The notes below the pieces were generated by a model. That model saw nothing but the letters and a program-made list of their open reading frames with translations, was not told where the DNA came from and did not search any database. Below, piece after piece: positions 50,756 to 63,500 of a DNA stretch of 64,000 bases. This DNA comes from Erythrocercus mccallii (lineage: Eukaryota > Chordata > Aves > Passeriformes > Dicruridae). The DNA is taken from positions 62,001 to 126,000 of the forward strand of contig VZRG01001644.1 of NCBI GenBank assembly GCA_013397435.1, read 5' to 3'. Position 1 is the first letter of the stretch; each line of letters starts with the position of its first letter. Position numbers and translations under genes: made by a program.

Positions 50756-50878
50756 TGCCTCATATGTGCAGTATAGTTGAGCATCACTGTGATCACTTCT
50801 GCATAAACACCCCTGGCTCCTACCTGTGCAGATGTAAACAAGGATACATTCTGAATGCTGACCAGAAGACTTGCAGCA
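50756..50878 (+). CDS. MATN2: MATN2 exon, EGF-like repeat 1
   Basis: A 123-base phase 1-1 exon (acceptor TTTCTTTCAG, donor AGCA|GTATGT) covering about residues 233-273. It starts V-P-H-M-C and contains the six cysteines of one EGF module in the order C-x(6)-C-x(3)-C, then CINTPGSYLCRC, then a final TC. The segment fits the Asp/Asn hydroxylation pattern C-x-[DN]-x4-[FY]-x-C-x-C. KQGYILN and HFCIN match EGF-1 of matrilin-2, and its place next to the VWA exon agrees. Its length equals the other two EGF exons, as expected for a repeat grown by exon duplication. Confidence 0.97.
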
Positions 50879-53800
50879 GTATGTTATCTTTCTTTTCGCT
50901 TTCATATTCCCAAAAAGTGCTTAACATCACTTACCCTTTCTGTTGGGCTCATACAGAACTGAGGTCAGTACAAAATTAATGATAATCATCATAATGTGTC
51001 TAGAAAGGTGAAATTGTCATTCTTTTTCTTGCTTTGTGTAAGTGAAGTTCTTACAAATCTTTCTGAAATACATCAAACAAAATTTTATACACAGCTCTGC
51101 AGAGGTACACTGTAACTATGTGAAACTGCGTTCAAATGTTGTTGGTATATTAAGTTCAACAATGAAACAACAACCAAATAAGTAACTTTATCATCTCAAA
51201 TGAAGTGAATTTAGATACTTTACTAACTTGTACAGCTAGCAGCAATACTGAATGGTACAGAAAGGTGCAATAAACCCCATACTAGAAAACCTAACCTAAA
51301 TAACCTAACATTCTGAAAAGATTAATTTTGATCTTTGTGATCAGTATTTCCTTAGTCCATTTTAACTTGTTTCTTAGTAATTAACATCAGTTTATATTAG
51401 AGAGGTATGCCAAATTCATTTCTGTATCCACCTTATTTTAAAGAAATTATGTAACGCTATCTTTAATTACTTGTGGAAAATGTACTTGCTAAAAAATCAA
51501 GGTTTTATCACACAGCCATGTACAGATTCAAATGGAAGTGCATGGATTCAAATTAAAGCTGCTAAACTGATTTTAGGCAGAAGAAAAATATTGGAAAACG
51601 TCTTTTCAAGAAACTGTGGGAGAGAGTCGTCGTGAGAGCATAGGATGTATCTCTTACAGTCAATAATTTAGAGCTAAGGTGAAGACTGCAGGCTCAAATC
51701 CTATAGTTGTGTTTGATGTTCTGTGTCTCAGGAGAGTGCCATAAAACTACCAGGTATCTTGAGATTAGTGGATTCTTAGTCTCTCTTGCTTAGAGCTGTG
51801 TTTAATATCAAATACTAAGCACCAATGAAACAGTGAATGTATATGAATCAATTAAAAATTTTTAATTACAAGTATGAAAAATTCTTTCTTTATTGTCTCT
51901 TCTTTTTATTCTGTTACATTTCCACAGTTTTTCTCAGCCAGTAGTTCAGCATTTGGGCACTCCACTGCTTCAAATACAGGTTAATTTCCAACAGTTTTGG
52001 AATTGTGTGTAATTTTCCTGCTGGTGACAGTAGCCCTCAATATGCTCCCTCTCTACCATTTTTCAAAGCCCTTTGCTGCATTGCTTTACCTTCTTCTTTA
52101 GCTATTATTTCTATTAGTTTTCCCCACTTACCTCTCACATGATTTTTTTGATTGTGTACCTTCTTTGATCATCAGTCAGGTGATACTAGATTGCAGTTTG
52201 ATCAACATGAAAGGGAAATTAGTCCTTCAATGTGTTTATAGCCGTTGACACTAATTTTAGCAATTAGCACTGGAAATCTAAGAGTCATCAAACTGGCCTT
52301 AAATGTGCAAATCATTGGTGGAAGAGAGAGATAATGCAGTATCAGTCTAGAGAAGATCAAACCATTATGTCTAACCNNNNNNNNNNNNNNNNNNNNNNNN
52401 NNNNNNGAGAGAGGTAGCAGATTTCATGAGGATAGGGAGCCAAGCCTGGACAAAGGGGACAGCTTAGTTCTGGAGGTAGGGGAGCCACAGTGAAAGAAAA
52501 ATGCACAATCTGTGAGTATTTTAGTTACCTTCACTACGTGTTAATTGCCCACAAGTGGACAGAGACAGTGAATTCCTCACTTGACATCTAAGTAAATAAA
52601 TCTTCATCATGTTTATGTTAAGTACAATACATGATCAACATAAGCCAGATGTATTTATCTAAGGTTTGGATGAATTCAGCAGCTCTTCCATGAACAAATA
52701 ATTTCCTTATATACATAATTTAACACTTTCTGAATTAAACAGTGCAGAAAAGATGAGTGGTATGTACCTCATGTTATAGTCCCTTTTCCTTCTTTTGTAC
52801 CTAAACTTAGGCTCTGTTTTTATTCTTCTGTTCACTTTTTTCCTAATGTTCTGAGAATATATGCTATCAGTATTCAGTTCTTTAAAGCCCTTAACCAAAT
52901 GGCTTTAACCAGCAATGAACTGACAACTTTGCTTCAGGCTGGGAAACGGTTTGTTTGTTCAACTTAAAATATTCTTATATTTGTTTAATTATGATGGTTT
53001 TGCATCCATGAAAGGATGCTCCTTTTGTGTACTGTGGTCTAACTTTTCTAGAGAAGAGTATTTGTGTCAGATAATGGGTGTTCTGTACTTATTACACTGT
53101 ATTTGTTTGTTTAACTAATCTCTACCATTCTTCTCTAGAGATGCTAAAATCTTACACTAATAAACAAAATAATACAAAAGAGGAATGTAGCTGAAACAAG
53201 CTGGAAAATTGTCTATTTGTGGGTGTTTACACTGGAACAAAAGAGTTAAGCGACTGTTTATGCTGTTCATCATGCCGCTTGATATGAAGCAGACAGCTAT
53301 AAAAGAAAATTTGTTTTTGCTTGGCTGATTTCCTCAAACATCTTCCAAAAGCCTATTTTGTAGCTGTAAATGACCATTATGTGTTGAGCAGTCTTTGAGT
53401 AACACAAAGTACTCTTGCTTTCCAGAGCTTTTGCTGGGGAAACTTGGGGTTTTCATAAAGCTTTAGTCTGTTGAAAAGAAAGCCCAGTGTGCTTTATTTG
53501 GCTAGGTGCTGAACTGACCTCATTTGTCATGGTCTTTTTTTTTTTGAGATCTTTTGCATGAGAGGGGTAACTTGCTATGGTATTCTGTGTAAAGCTGAAA
53601 AATTCTAAAACTCAGAAATTAAATATTCCCAAGTTTTTTGCTGTTGTGTTTTCCTTTTCTTTCCCTTTCCAACCTCATCATCATTTATCTGGTTATGCAA
53701 AAAACCCCAAAAAACCACAAAGCAAAAATACACAAATAAACACAATTACTTTTCTTTTTCAAAAAAAATCCCTGAAGAATGCCCTTTGAACTTTTTAGGG

Positions 53801-54061
53801 AAACATACATCAAGCAACTCTGCTAGGCACCATTGGTCCATTAATAGTCTTTGCTTTCAGCTGAAGGAATGAGTGCCTCAGCTTTGAGTGACTGATCCTA
53901 TTGGCTTTCACTGTTTGACAGAACATTGGCATGATCTGTGTTCAAATGAGCTCATCTCTAAAGAGCTGTCCATAACTTCCTGAAATTTATTTTGATGTAT
54001 AGTCTACCTGTGCATTTTAGAAGGTGAAAGAATTTCATACTCATGCAATTATGTGTTGTAG
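50879..54061 (+). other. MATN2: MATN2 intron (3.2 kb)
   Basis: Phase-1 intron. It is AT-rich and contains a 30-base assembly gap at 52377-52406 and an A/C-rich low-complexity patch at about 53698-53746. No exon is seen. Confidence 0.9.
52377..52406. other. assembly gap (30 N)
   Basis: Short run of N inside an intron. The real size is unknown. Confidence 0.99.
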
Positions 54062-54184
54062 CTCAGGACCTTTGTGCTGTGGAGAAACATGCCTGTGAGC
54101 AGATTTGTGTGAACACACCCGGGTCCTACGTCTGTCAGTGTTATGAAGGGTATGAGCTTGATGCAGATGGAAAGAGTTGTGTTG
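54062..54184 (+). CDS. MATN2: MATN2 exon, EGF-like repeat 2
   Basis: A 123-base phase 1-1 exon covering about residues 274-314. The acceptor GTGTTGTAG at 54053-54061 has a weak pyrimidine tract. The donor is GTTG|GTGAGT. It reads T-Q-D-L-C-A-V-E then the remaining EGF cysteines, including CVNTPGSYVCQC, and ends GKSCV. QDLCA and CQCYEGYEL match EGF-2 of human matrilin-2. The hydroxylation consensus is intact (Asn at the key position). The GT-rich, purine-interrupted acceptor suggests possible exon skipping, which would keep the frame because the exon is a multiple of three. Confidence 0.96.
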
Positions 54185-57100
54185 GTGAGTATGAATTCAG
54201 CAACTCACATTTATCTCTTGACACAAACCAAAGCAAAATTCAATATAAATGAGTTTCCACTTTAGCCATAGACAATGATGTTCTTCTGTATGAGTGGTAG
54301 ATGAGAAAGAACACATAATTGACATGTTTGTAGGCCTTTACTGATAATGAATGGTGCTTTGGGAAGATTGATCCAACCAATTTCACACAGAAAGTAACTT
54401 TCCGTTTGGAAACAACACATCTGATGTTTTATTTGAGATCCATGTAGGTGGCCAGCAATGTACTGGCATGACATATGTGGCCATTAAAAAACAGAGGTGG
54501 ACAAACTCAGTAGCTCCTCTTCAGGCAGAAGTTATGCACAGAAAAGCTTGAAAGAGGACAATTTCTTGATTTTTCACTTGACTTCATGGTGATGTGAGGA
54601 GAGATTTCAACCCCTTTTTTGGAAAGATGACTTTAAGGAATGTTTAGCCACTTTAGGAACCCATCCACTACTTTCCTTTAATTTTCACTGCAGACAGTGC
54701 AGAAGTAAATATCAGCTCCAAGAATTATGGATCAAAATAGAGAGTGTGGAAATATGGTACAATAATTTTTTAGCACAAAACATACTTCCCTCTCTATTAC
54801 TCTGTAAGTACCTCACTCTTCTTCCTTGTTTATACGTGGTAAGTACTTAATAGTATAATCTCTTTTACAAGCCTATCTACCTATTCTGGCAAACTTTTCC
54901 TCCTGTGCTACATTCTGAGAAAATACTGTTCTGGTTTACTTTGCAAAAAGCCCTAGTGAGATCTGGATTAAAAAAATTACATTATTTGTTAGGTATTCTC
55001 TTCACTTAGATGCATGCCTAATTTCAAACACAAATTGAAGTCCCATGGAAATGAATCCAAGTGAATCCTTGGCCTCAAATCTACCACAGGCTGCCACAAT
55101 GCTTTTCTCCAACACCCTACTCTTTCTTGTCATTTTAAGACAGCTCTAATGTATCTTACTCTTACTACCTTCAAAGAGCTATTGGCTTATAGAATAACCC
55201 TGTTTTGAGATGCAAAATAGGTGACAGTTTAGGGAACTTTCTGCATGTAGCTTCACACAGGACATGCAAACAAGGTTTTAAGGTTTTTTAGGCATGGGAT
55301 AACATGAAGTTTTGAAGAACATTCACTCTGTGCTTACTCTTCAGAAATGTTTCCTTTGTTTGTAGCTTCTTGATTTCAGTATAGGAGTATTTAAAGGTCT
55401 CAACATAATTTGTCTCCAGCATAATTTGGCCACTCATATATCATTTTAAGAACCTGCTTTTTGAAGCCAAAATGTTTTGAAAATCCAGATAATACTGGGT
55501 ATTTAGGCAAGTTTTTATTATTTCTACATGGAATGTTCATCTAATAACCTTAGCTTTCTTGACCTTTACTTGTATTAGAATAAGGATATACTTCTCTGCT
55601 ATTTATTTGACTATATCCTGAGACAGAAAATCTGTGACTTCTGTTGGTAACGTCTTTCATCCCCAATTCTTTCCAACCATATATTCTAATCCAAAATATT
55701 CATGCTTAGTGTCATCAGCTGTTGTTACCATTTTCTATTAAGTTGAAGTTCCTTGACAGCCCAAGATATTCTTACCAGGAAGGTAGCTACCAGAGCATCA
55801 TTCTGGTGAAATTCTTTGTATGTCAGGTCTAATATTATCCTTTGTAATAAGTACAAAGTCTATTTTTGTTATTTAAAGCTTCAAGATATTTCTATGCTAC
55901 TCATTAAATTTCTTGCATTGGTATTTGTTTTTTTTGCCTGTTTATAACTTCTCTGTAAATGCTGGTGAGAGTGCTGTTTGGAGATGTGGTACATATTTGA
56001 CTTCTTTTTTTCTACCTCCTCACTGACTGTCTTTGGCTTGAAGAGATACACATTTATTATAAACATTTTTGTTGACATTTAAAGATTTCATATTCTCCAA
56101 TTATTTTCAAAATACAGCATGCATGGGTTCACTATCTTGCATCCTGTAACAGGTTTTCTTCTCCATTTGATTTCTATTCATTTGTATCTTTTAGCAACAA
56201 AACATGAATACATGCTATTCATACCACTGCAATAATTAGCAGTACTAATTGGGATTTTAAAGGACATTATTAACATTTCCATTTTTTGGTTTTCTTTTAC
56301 AGTTGCATATTTGGCCACTTAACTTTTAAATTTCTTTCTGATGCACAAGAATGGTTCAATGTATATTAATTATATTTGATCTATGCAGAACTTAGTTTCT
56401 CTACATTTCTTGAACAGGAAAAGCTTGTCTGGGTAATTTATGAATTTGATGCTAATTTGTCTGCAAATCCTATTGTTAGCCTTCAGAATTTGACTTTTCA
56501 GGTTTGAACAATTTGAGATTTTTGAGGAACATGCTGCTACTAAGAATGTACAGCTTCTGCAGATGTGATCACCAATGAATAATCATCCTTGCTGGAAAAT
56601 TTTTTAAGGGAAACTATGTGTAGTACTGAATCAATAGTGATAACTCTCAGTTTTCATTACTCCTAAGCTAGTTAACCCTTTCTTTCTGTGAAGTATTTAT
56701 TATCAAATGAGCAGGATCAGAAGAAAGATCTTGATGTACACATATACTAGAGATCACTGAGAACAACAACAATTTTGCAAAAAGCAGTGACTTCATTAAG
56801 GTTAGTCACTCCTCCCCTGTCAGAGAATGAAAAGAGAATTTCGGTGGGAAATACACATTGTGATATTCTTGGAAAGAGTCAAATATTTCCATCTAAGATA
56901 TCTAAGACTTCTAGAGTTTTAACTCCAGCAAAAGCAAATGAGAAAGTGCTGAAACTTCATTTCATAGGCATGTTTATTGAATTTTTCTGATGGGCTAATT
57001 TAAGGATCAGTGGTGATACTAATTGCTTTATTTATGTGTGCCAGCCAGTTACCTGAATGGCAATAATTATATGAAATGTCACAGCCAGAACTCACAGTGT

Positions 57101-59579
57101 ATCCCTTCAAGCTGACCACTGGACAATTAACTGCTCTGTTTACAATGCACAGTTTATGAACAAATTTGTAGGCTAAACAATACCTGAAACTGTCTGCTCA
57201 GTAAATCTGGCTGGCAGGGCACTATCACTTTGCCTTTTTTGAACTGTTTTTCACATGGACAAAATCCTGCCAGTTGAAGTTTGGTAGTAATGAGCTACCC
57301 TTTCTCCATCATGCTGCTGTACACTCAGTCTCTCCACCTCGGTGTTGCTGGACATGCTGTCCTCTCTTTCCTGGCACGAGTGCTAGACTGTCTCCATCTT
57401 GCTGCATCTGCTGGGCTTGGATCCTCTTTTCCTGGCAGTGGTTTGGCTGCTGGCACCTCTCTGCAGTCCTGGCACTGCTGGATTTTTTTGGCTGCTTCTT
57501 AGTTTCTTATGAGTCTTCCATGAGATTGCTCTGTTCTTCCCTCACATTCTTTTTCATCCTCCTTATGCCTTTAGTTTACACCTTTTTCTCCTACCTTTCT
57601 TCTTAACTTCCTTCATCCTCCCAAGCCTGAATAACCCTTATAAACATCATAGGGCTAAAACAATCCCTTATGAGAAAGGTGACTGGTGCAGTCCGTGGTT
57701 CAGAGAGGGCAATGTGAGCACCCAGAGTGCAGAATTGGGTTAGGAAGTAACCAGTAAAAGGTTAAAGTAAAAATAAAGCTTAAGTGGAAGTAAAAGATGG
57801 TTCTCATCACTTACTAATACCAAGTGAGAAAAACAAGGTGGAACAAATATTCAGAGATGACAACTGTATTAATAGTTTGCTCACTAAAAGGGACACTAAT
57901 AAATAATTTTAAAAATTCTTATTGAAATAGACATGAGATAAAATTCAAAATAGTGAAATCTCAAGTTTTCACATTCTCATGTCTCAGCATAGAAATATGC
58001 TGTTCTCCCAAGGATAGGACATGTGGGAATGATTCAAAGCTGTGCCGGGGGGTTTAGACTGGACATTAGGAAGCATTTCTTTACTGAGGATGGTCAAACA
58101 CTGGAACAGGCTACCTACAGGAGGTGGATGCTCCAAGCCTGTCAGTGTGTGAGAGGCATTTGAACAAAGCCAACTCTGAAGTGGTCAGGCAGTTGGACTA
58201 AATGGTCATTGTGTGTCTCTTCCAACTGAATATTCTGTTCTCACTGTTGTAATCCTTAGTTGGGCAGTTGTAGGTATTGTTAAGGTTTAAGTGCAGAAGA
58301 GGAAGTGACTTTACAGAGACATCCATATGGGCTATTTCCCAGGCATAATGCTAAGCAGCATATATTCTTTGGCCTACCTATTTCTTAATGTGTCTTTTAA
58401 ACACTTGAAAGTGTGCATGTAGTTAGAATTAATATAAGAGGAAAGCTAATTGTATGACACATTATATCCTTGAAACATGTATTTGGTAAAAAGGTTTTAA
58501 CATAGGTAGGGCAATTGAAGAAAGAATTGATTGCATTAAAACAAATTACTGCCTCTTAAAGAAAGTTGTGAGGCTCGGCAGTATAAAGTAGTGAAAAAGT
58601 TACTCAGTTGGCAAAGAGGAACCTGTCTTGGTATGAAGCTAAGCACATTACTGTCTTCTGCAGAAAGAATCAGATATACTTTCCTAATGTAGGCCTGGCA
58701 GCGCTTTGCAGTCAGAGCACCAGCTTTGTGACTTATCTTTCATTTCTTCTAAGACTTTTGTTGTGAAGATGAAGCTTAACCTTCAAAGAAATTTTAAAAA
58801 TCCGTTAATTTCTTTAACAACTTTGAATGGGCTTGACAGAGTAAACTTTGAAGTATTACTTTATTACTCTTTGGCAGTCTAGCTTTTAAATATGGATTTG
58901 TATAATAATGACCAGACTTAGGAAATAAGTGACTGGACTGCCTATGATATCTTTTTTCCCTTGCAAAAGACATTATATAATCAAAATATCCATGGTGAAT
59001 ATCAGCCTGAAGCTCTCAGGCTTTGCAGTTGTAGCTGCTTTGTACAGAACAAATCTGGAGCACATTAGAGGCAATGAATGTACTGTGACAGTCTTCAGTG
59101 TAGAAGAAAATGCCGAGATTCTCCTATATACTCAGGCTACAGGAACAGCTCTTGAGAATTAATACAGCTAGAAGGGAACTACGGAAAAGTAGAGCAATTC
59201 CAGAAATGGGACTTGAGAGACAGAAGACAGAACTAAATCAATCAAACTTTGCTGCCCTGCCTACAGTGTGAACATCTGGATAGAGTTACTCACCAAGGCA
59301 TGGTTTCCGGATCTGAGAAAACATGTTGAGAAGGTTCCTGACAATCTGAGAGCTGATAAATGTTCAAAGTTGAGACATTATTCAGGACTCATTTAAAAAC
59401 TTATTTACCAACTGGTGTTGTAAGTGCACTACTTTTTGCAGACAGGCTTTTCAGGACAGAAATTACATCAGCTTTTCCTTTTTTTATAGCTACTGTGTGT
59501 CACTGGAACCATAATATCTATGCATAATAGTTCTGATTTTTTTTTCCTAATTGTACATGATGGTCTTGTTCTTTTTCAG
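54185..59579 (+). other. MATN2: MATN2 intron (5.4 kb)
   Basis: Phase-1 intron. It contains a pyrimidine-rich, CTGG-rich stretch at 57290-57620 of unknown origin and a CR1 tail at 58031-58242. I searched it by eye for another EGF exon and saw none. Confidence 0.8.
58031..58242 (+). mobile_element. CR1 LINE 3' end fragment
   Basis: Reads GTTTAGACTGGACATTAGG, then TTTCTTTACTGAGGATGGTC, then GTGGTCAGGCAGTTGGAC, then TCTTCCAACTGAATATTCTG. This is a CR1 3' UTR of the subfamily type ending in ATTCT repeats rather than ATTCTATG. Orientation is the same as MATN2. Confidence 0.88.
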
Positions 59580-59702
59580 TTGTAGACTACTGTGCTTTGG
59601 ATAACCATGGTTGCCAACACGAATGTGTTAGCACTGAGGACTCCTATTACTGTAGATGCCACCCAGGATTCATTTTAAATCCAGACAAGAGAACTTGCGG
59701 AA
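59580..59702 (+). CDS. MATN2: MATN2 exon, EGF-like repeat (third in window)
   Basis: A 123-base phase 1-1 exon (acceptor CTTTTTCAG, donor GGAA|GTAAGT) covering about residues 315-355. It begins V-V-D-Y-C-A-L and has six EGF cysteines, with CVSTEDSYYCRC in the middle and NPDKRTCG at the end. By position it is EGF-3. However, HGCQHECV and LNPDK resemble human EGF-4, and YCAL and SYYCRCH resemble EGF-5, so its orthologue is unclear. The residue expected to be Asn/Asp in the hydroxylation motif is Ser, unlike the two preceding repeats. The frame stays open past the donor to a stop at 59798, which is intronic read-through. Confidence 0.95.
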
Positions 59703-60506
59703 GTAAGTTGCGAAAAATTTTAGTTATGAACAGTTTGTACTTCTTCTGTCTTCCAGCTGTCTGCAGAAATCCCCCCACTGGTCCTGGGAATGCTGACTAA
59801 TGCATCTGATATAGAAAATGTAGGAGTGCTCTGGAAGCCAAGGTCTTGAAAGCAAAGCAAGTTGTTTTGTGGGGAGGGCCAAAGGGTGAAGGTCCCTCCT
59901 GTGAACAGGAAGCTTTTAACATGAAACCCAGCTCCTTTTTACCGGCAAAAAGCTAAAGCTTTGCCTTGGATTTTTCTTTGATTATTCATTTTTTTTTTTT
60001 TCGGTTAGAATATAATCTCCCTAGCTGGATAAACAAACAAGTCTGTGCAAGACAATTTCTAATCAGTTTGCTTTGTAAGATGATCTAAAGTAATGAGTAG
60101 TTTCCCAATCAGAAGAAACATTGCAGTCTGTTTTTCTGTGGATTTTTCTCCAGAGTGAGTTTTCTGATAATGTGACAAAGCTCTGGCAGCATCAGTATCT
60201 TTTAGCAGGCTTCCATGTTATAATAATTTCAGCTTATAATAATTTCATGGCTTTGCTTGTTGTTTGTCAGATTTGATGCCAGGCTAAGAAGATCAAAAAT
60301 TAGTGGCGCTAGGAATGGACATGTGTTGCAGACATGAGGCCTAGCAGCCCTCTCTGGCGGGCAATACCCTAAATTGCCTAGTCACGGTGACCAGGCCAAA
60401 TAGACCCCCTTCCTGCTCTCGGACCCTCTCTTATCTCCCTGTAAGCTAATAGGTCCTTTCTACCCTGACTCACCCCATTGGAGCATTTCTCAATCCCCCA
60501 GAACCC

Positions 60507-60514
60507 TATATAAA
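60507..60514 (+). promoter_or_regulatory. LTR TATA box
   Basis: TATATAAA in the expected place upstream of the LTR polyadenylation signal. If active it would start transcripts in the MATN2 sense direction within the intron. Confidence 0.65.
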
Positions 60515-60573
60515 CCCCACTATCCCCCCAGCTCGGCAGAAGAGCTGTCCCTGGGACCCTTCGCAGGATCTTC

Positions 60574-60579
60574 AATAAA
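60574..60579 (+). terminator. LTR polyadenylation signal AATAAA
   Basis: Canonical hexamer in sense orientation to MATN2, about 870 bases after the third EGF exon. A CT/GT-containing stretch follows. It could in principle end MATN2 transcripts early. Confidence 0.6.
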
Positions 60580-63500
60580 GAATCATCTGTGGAATCGCCA
60601 TACGGCTCTTCTCTCTCTCTCCCTGAGTCTGCGAGGCATCCTGGCAAGCTTGAACTGATAATCACTGCACAGAGCTAATCACTGCTAAGAGCTGTAAATC
60701 ACTGAGCTTGCCAGGCTCTGCCGGTACCTGGGAGCCTGCCGGAGTTGCTTGGCAGGGGCTGCTTAGCTGCAGGCCCTACCCAGGAACAACCAAGGCATCC
60801 GATGCCGACTGAGCTGGCCGGGGACCGCAGCAAATCAAAAGACATGCATTGGAGGGAATATGACAGACCAGAAAATATGCCAAGGCCTCCCATAATTGGG
60901 AAAAAAAGCTAAAACCTCCACAGTGTTTAATGTCATAGCTCCCTTTCAGGAAATGTCAAGGGAAAACCTTAATGTACTTTCCTAGTTACCTTTCTTCATA
61001 AATATGGGCTTTGATGAAGAAATATTGCTGTTGTGCCTGTAAGCAGGCAAGCTCCATTAGTTTTAGATGATTGCTACTGCCAGTGGTGAATTTAGCCCAT
61101 ATCATTGAATAATATGTTCAGACATTATTTCTGAAAAAAATGCATCAATATAGCACTACGTTTCTGTGTTTTCCCAACCTGAGGGACATTTCAGTCCTTC
61201 TGGTGAGAGACTTGATTAGCCTATAGACTGTATCTATATTGTGTATTATGCTTGATATCTATTCCACTTAAATTTAACATTTAGAAAGAAAATGTAATCC
61301 AGGCTGTACATGTGTTCTTACCATCAAGGGAAAGAGACATACACTTCTCAAAGGTGATTGCTCCCAGTCCTGGCACAAATTTATGGAAGTGCCTGTATTT
61401 TCCTTGAATATACAGGGGGTCTGGATGACTTGCCAGACTGGACACATAATTTTTAGATGGTCAGAGTCGGGGGCGATGAAATTTCTGCTTCCCAAGGGCC
61501 AGAGTATTTGTAGTGATTAACATCATTTGTAGATTGTATTAGCATTGACATTTGTCAAGTATCTGTCAGCTAAGGACTGGCTAATTATACTTCCATGTAT
61601 ACTTCCATGTCCATATATATTTGAAAGCTTACTTTAGTGTGCTTTCCACTGCCCAAGCACAAGTTTCTGTTAATTTCCTTGATTTCAAGAATGTGGATTT
61701 TAAGCAGTGTTTTCGCCTCCAGTCTGAACCGAAGAAAGTTCTTAAAACTGCATAAATATTTCATCTGCCCTGACCGATTTTTAGTTTATGGCCTAACTAT
61801 ATGCATTATTTTAACATGTTTAAATTGATGATTCAGAGAATGTTGACATCTGAGGGAATAGTCTGGGAAAGTAGTATTTCAGGCTTGACCTGTCTCTATC
61901 CACTATCTGTTGCTTGAGATAGTATACTGGGCATAAATAAGCACAAATAAGACTTACTAAGCCACTATTCCTTACACTTGATAAGGAATTTTTTAATTTA
62001 TTAATTGCTGATAAATTAAAGCATGAGTGAAAGCACTGTGTAGCTCTTAATGCTGCAAAAGTCAAGACAGCATGAGAGCTCTTCAGAGCAAAAGTGTCCC
62101 CTGGTTCTCATATGGTATGAATCACGCTGTGTTTGAGTCTGCGTAAACAATGCGAACAAACAAACTACAGATCACTGGATTTAAAATGTTTGTGACTTTA
62201 AAACTTTTAACATAAATTTCTACATATTTGGCTTATGTACTGAGTCTCAGGGATGGTGGCCAGCTAGTCAAGTCACTCACCCATGCCAGACCAGTTCTCT
62301 GCATCAGCAAGCAGGCCTGAGGCACCCACTCCTGCGATCTTGTGATTGTCTCAGAATCCTGACTTCTCTTTCAAAAATAGAAAATAAGCCTATATGCTTG
62401 TGGCTACAAAGAAATGCTTGGAAATATAAGTCTTGTCAGTATGGTCTTGCATATCTAACAAATGTTTTCTCTGGGAACTATTCCAAAGTTCTTAAAATGA
62501 AACATGAGGAGCAGTGCTCACGTAGGCAACCTTGACAACACCATCAGAGTGCTCTATGGCTGGAAGAGCACAGCAAATTCGGTTTATCAGTGAGGCAGGT
62601 GGAAGACATTCAAGCTACTATTAAGAAGACTCCTGCCACTCTTGTTGCTCCTCTCAAGAGGACAGATGGCAGCTTCTGCTTGTGCTGGGTGCTGCTGAGC
62701 CTCAACTGTTGTTCTTTATGAAAGGCTTGTTTGAGCTCTGTGTTCACATAATTTGTAGCTGGGCAAGGCTCTGTTAACATCCTTAATCTGGGCTGTGTTA
62801 ATGAAGCCCTGAAATGATGAAATGTGTTTTTAGTGTCCCAAACAGAATAGCCTCAAGATTTCAACAAAGATAATACATATTTTTCAACCCTTGTGGTCAT
62901 CTTCAGAATCAGTTATTCAGGAAAAGTCTCTCTTGCACACTTGAGTGAACAAGGACTTGAGCAGGTAAATGCACCACAGCACTGAGTAGCTCCAGAAGGC
63001 ATACAGCTGTATTCCTCCGATGCACACACGTGGCTTTATGGGTTCTGTCTCTTCAATGCCTTCTTGAACAAAATATATTTTCTAATTTTCATTTTAGTAA
63101 ACAGATATCTCCATGTTATGTATATATGTATGTGCATATGCTGTCAAAAAAGCTTTGGTAATGGAAATGTTAATTAATGTTATCAATGTTAATTAATATA
63201 CAGAGTGGAGTTCATAAATTATAACATAGTTCTGAATTTTCTTAGAAAGTCACATTTATTCTGAAAATATAGGTGGTTTATTATCACAAAGGGCTTTCAT
63301 CATATATAAAGACTCAATTCCATTAACCTGCCACAAATCCAAAGAAAGAACTGTCCATGCCTCCGAAAGCAAATCACCTCTGGGAATAATCATTACTTAA
63401 CTTCTGGGAATAATAAAGCCCCCTGAGTTTTCAGGTTGTATAATGAAGAGTTCAAAAGTTCTTGGTTATTTTTTGAAGTGTGATTTATGTAATTTGTGAC

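Larger units (their letters stand above)
60324..60840 (+). mobile_element. apparent solo LTR of an endogenous retrovirus
   Basis: GC-richer block in AT-rich intron with LTR architecture. It starts TGTTGC and has a TATATAAA box at 60507-60514 and AATAAA at 60574-60579, 67 bases apart start to start, then a CT-rich stretch. GACATG occurs directly before it (60318-60323) and directly after it (60841-60846), consistent with a 6-base target duplication as in ERVK-type elements. No primer-binding site, gag, pol or second LTR follows, so it appears to be a solo LTR. Caveats: the 3' end does not finish in CA, and another GACATG lies at 60331, so boundaries may be off by some bases. Confidence 0.75.

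Noticed and set aside
57290..57620. Pyrimidine-rich, CTGG-rich stretch considered as an LTR or exon
   Set aside because: No TG...CA ends, TATA/AATAAA order or EGF cysteine pattern could be found.
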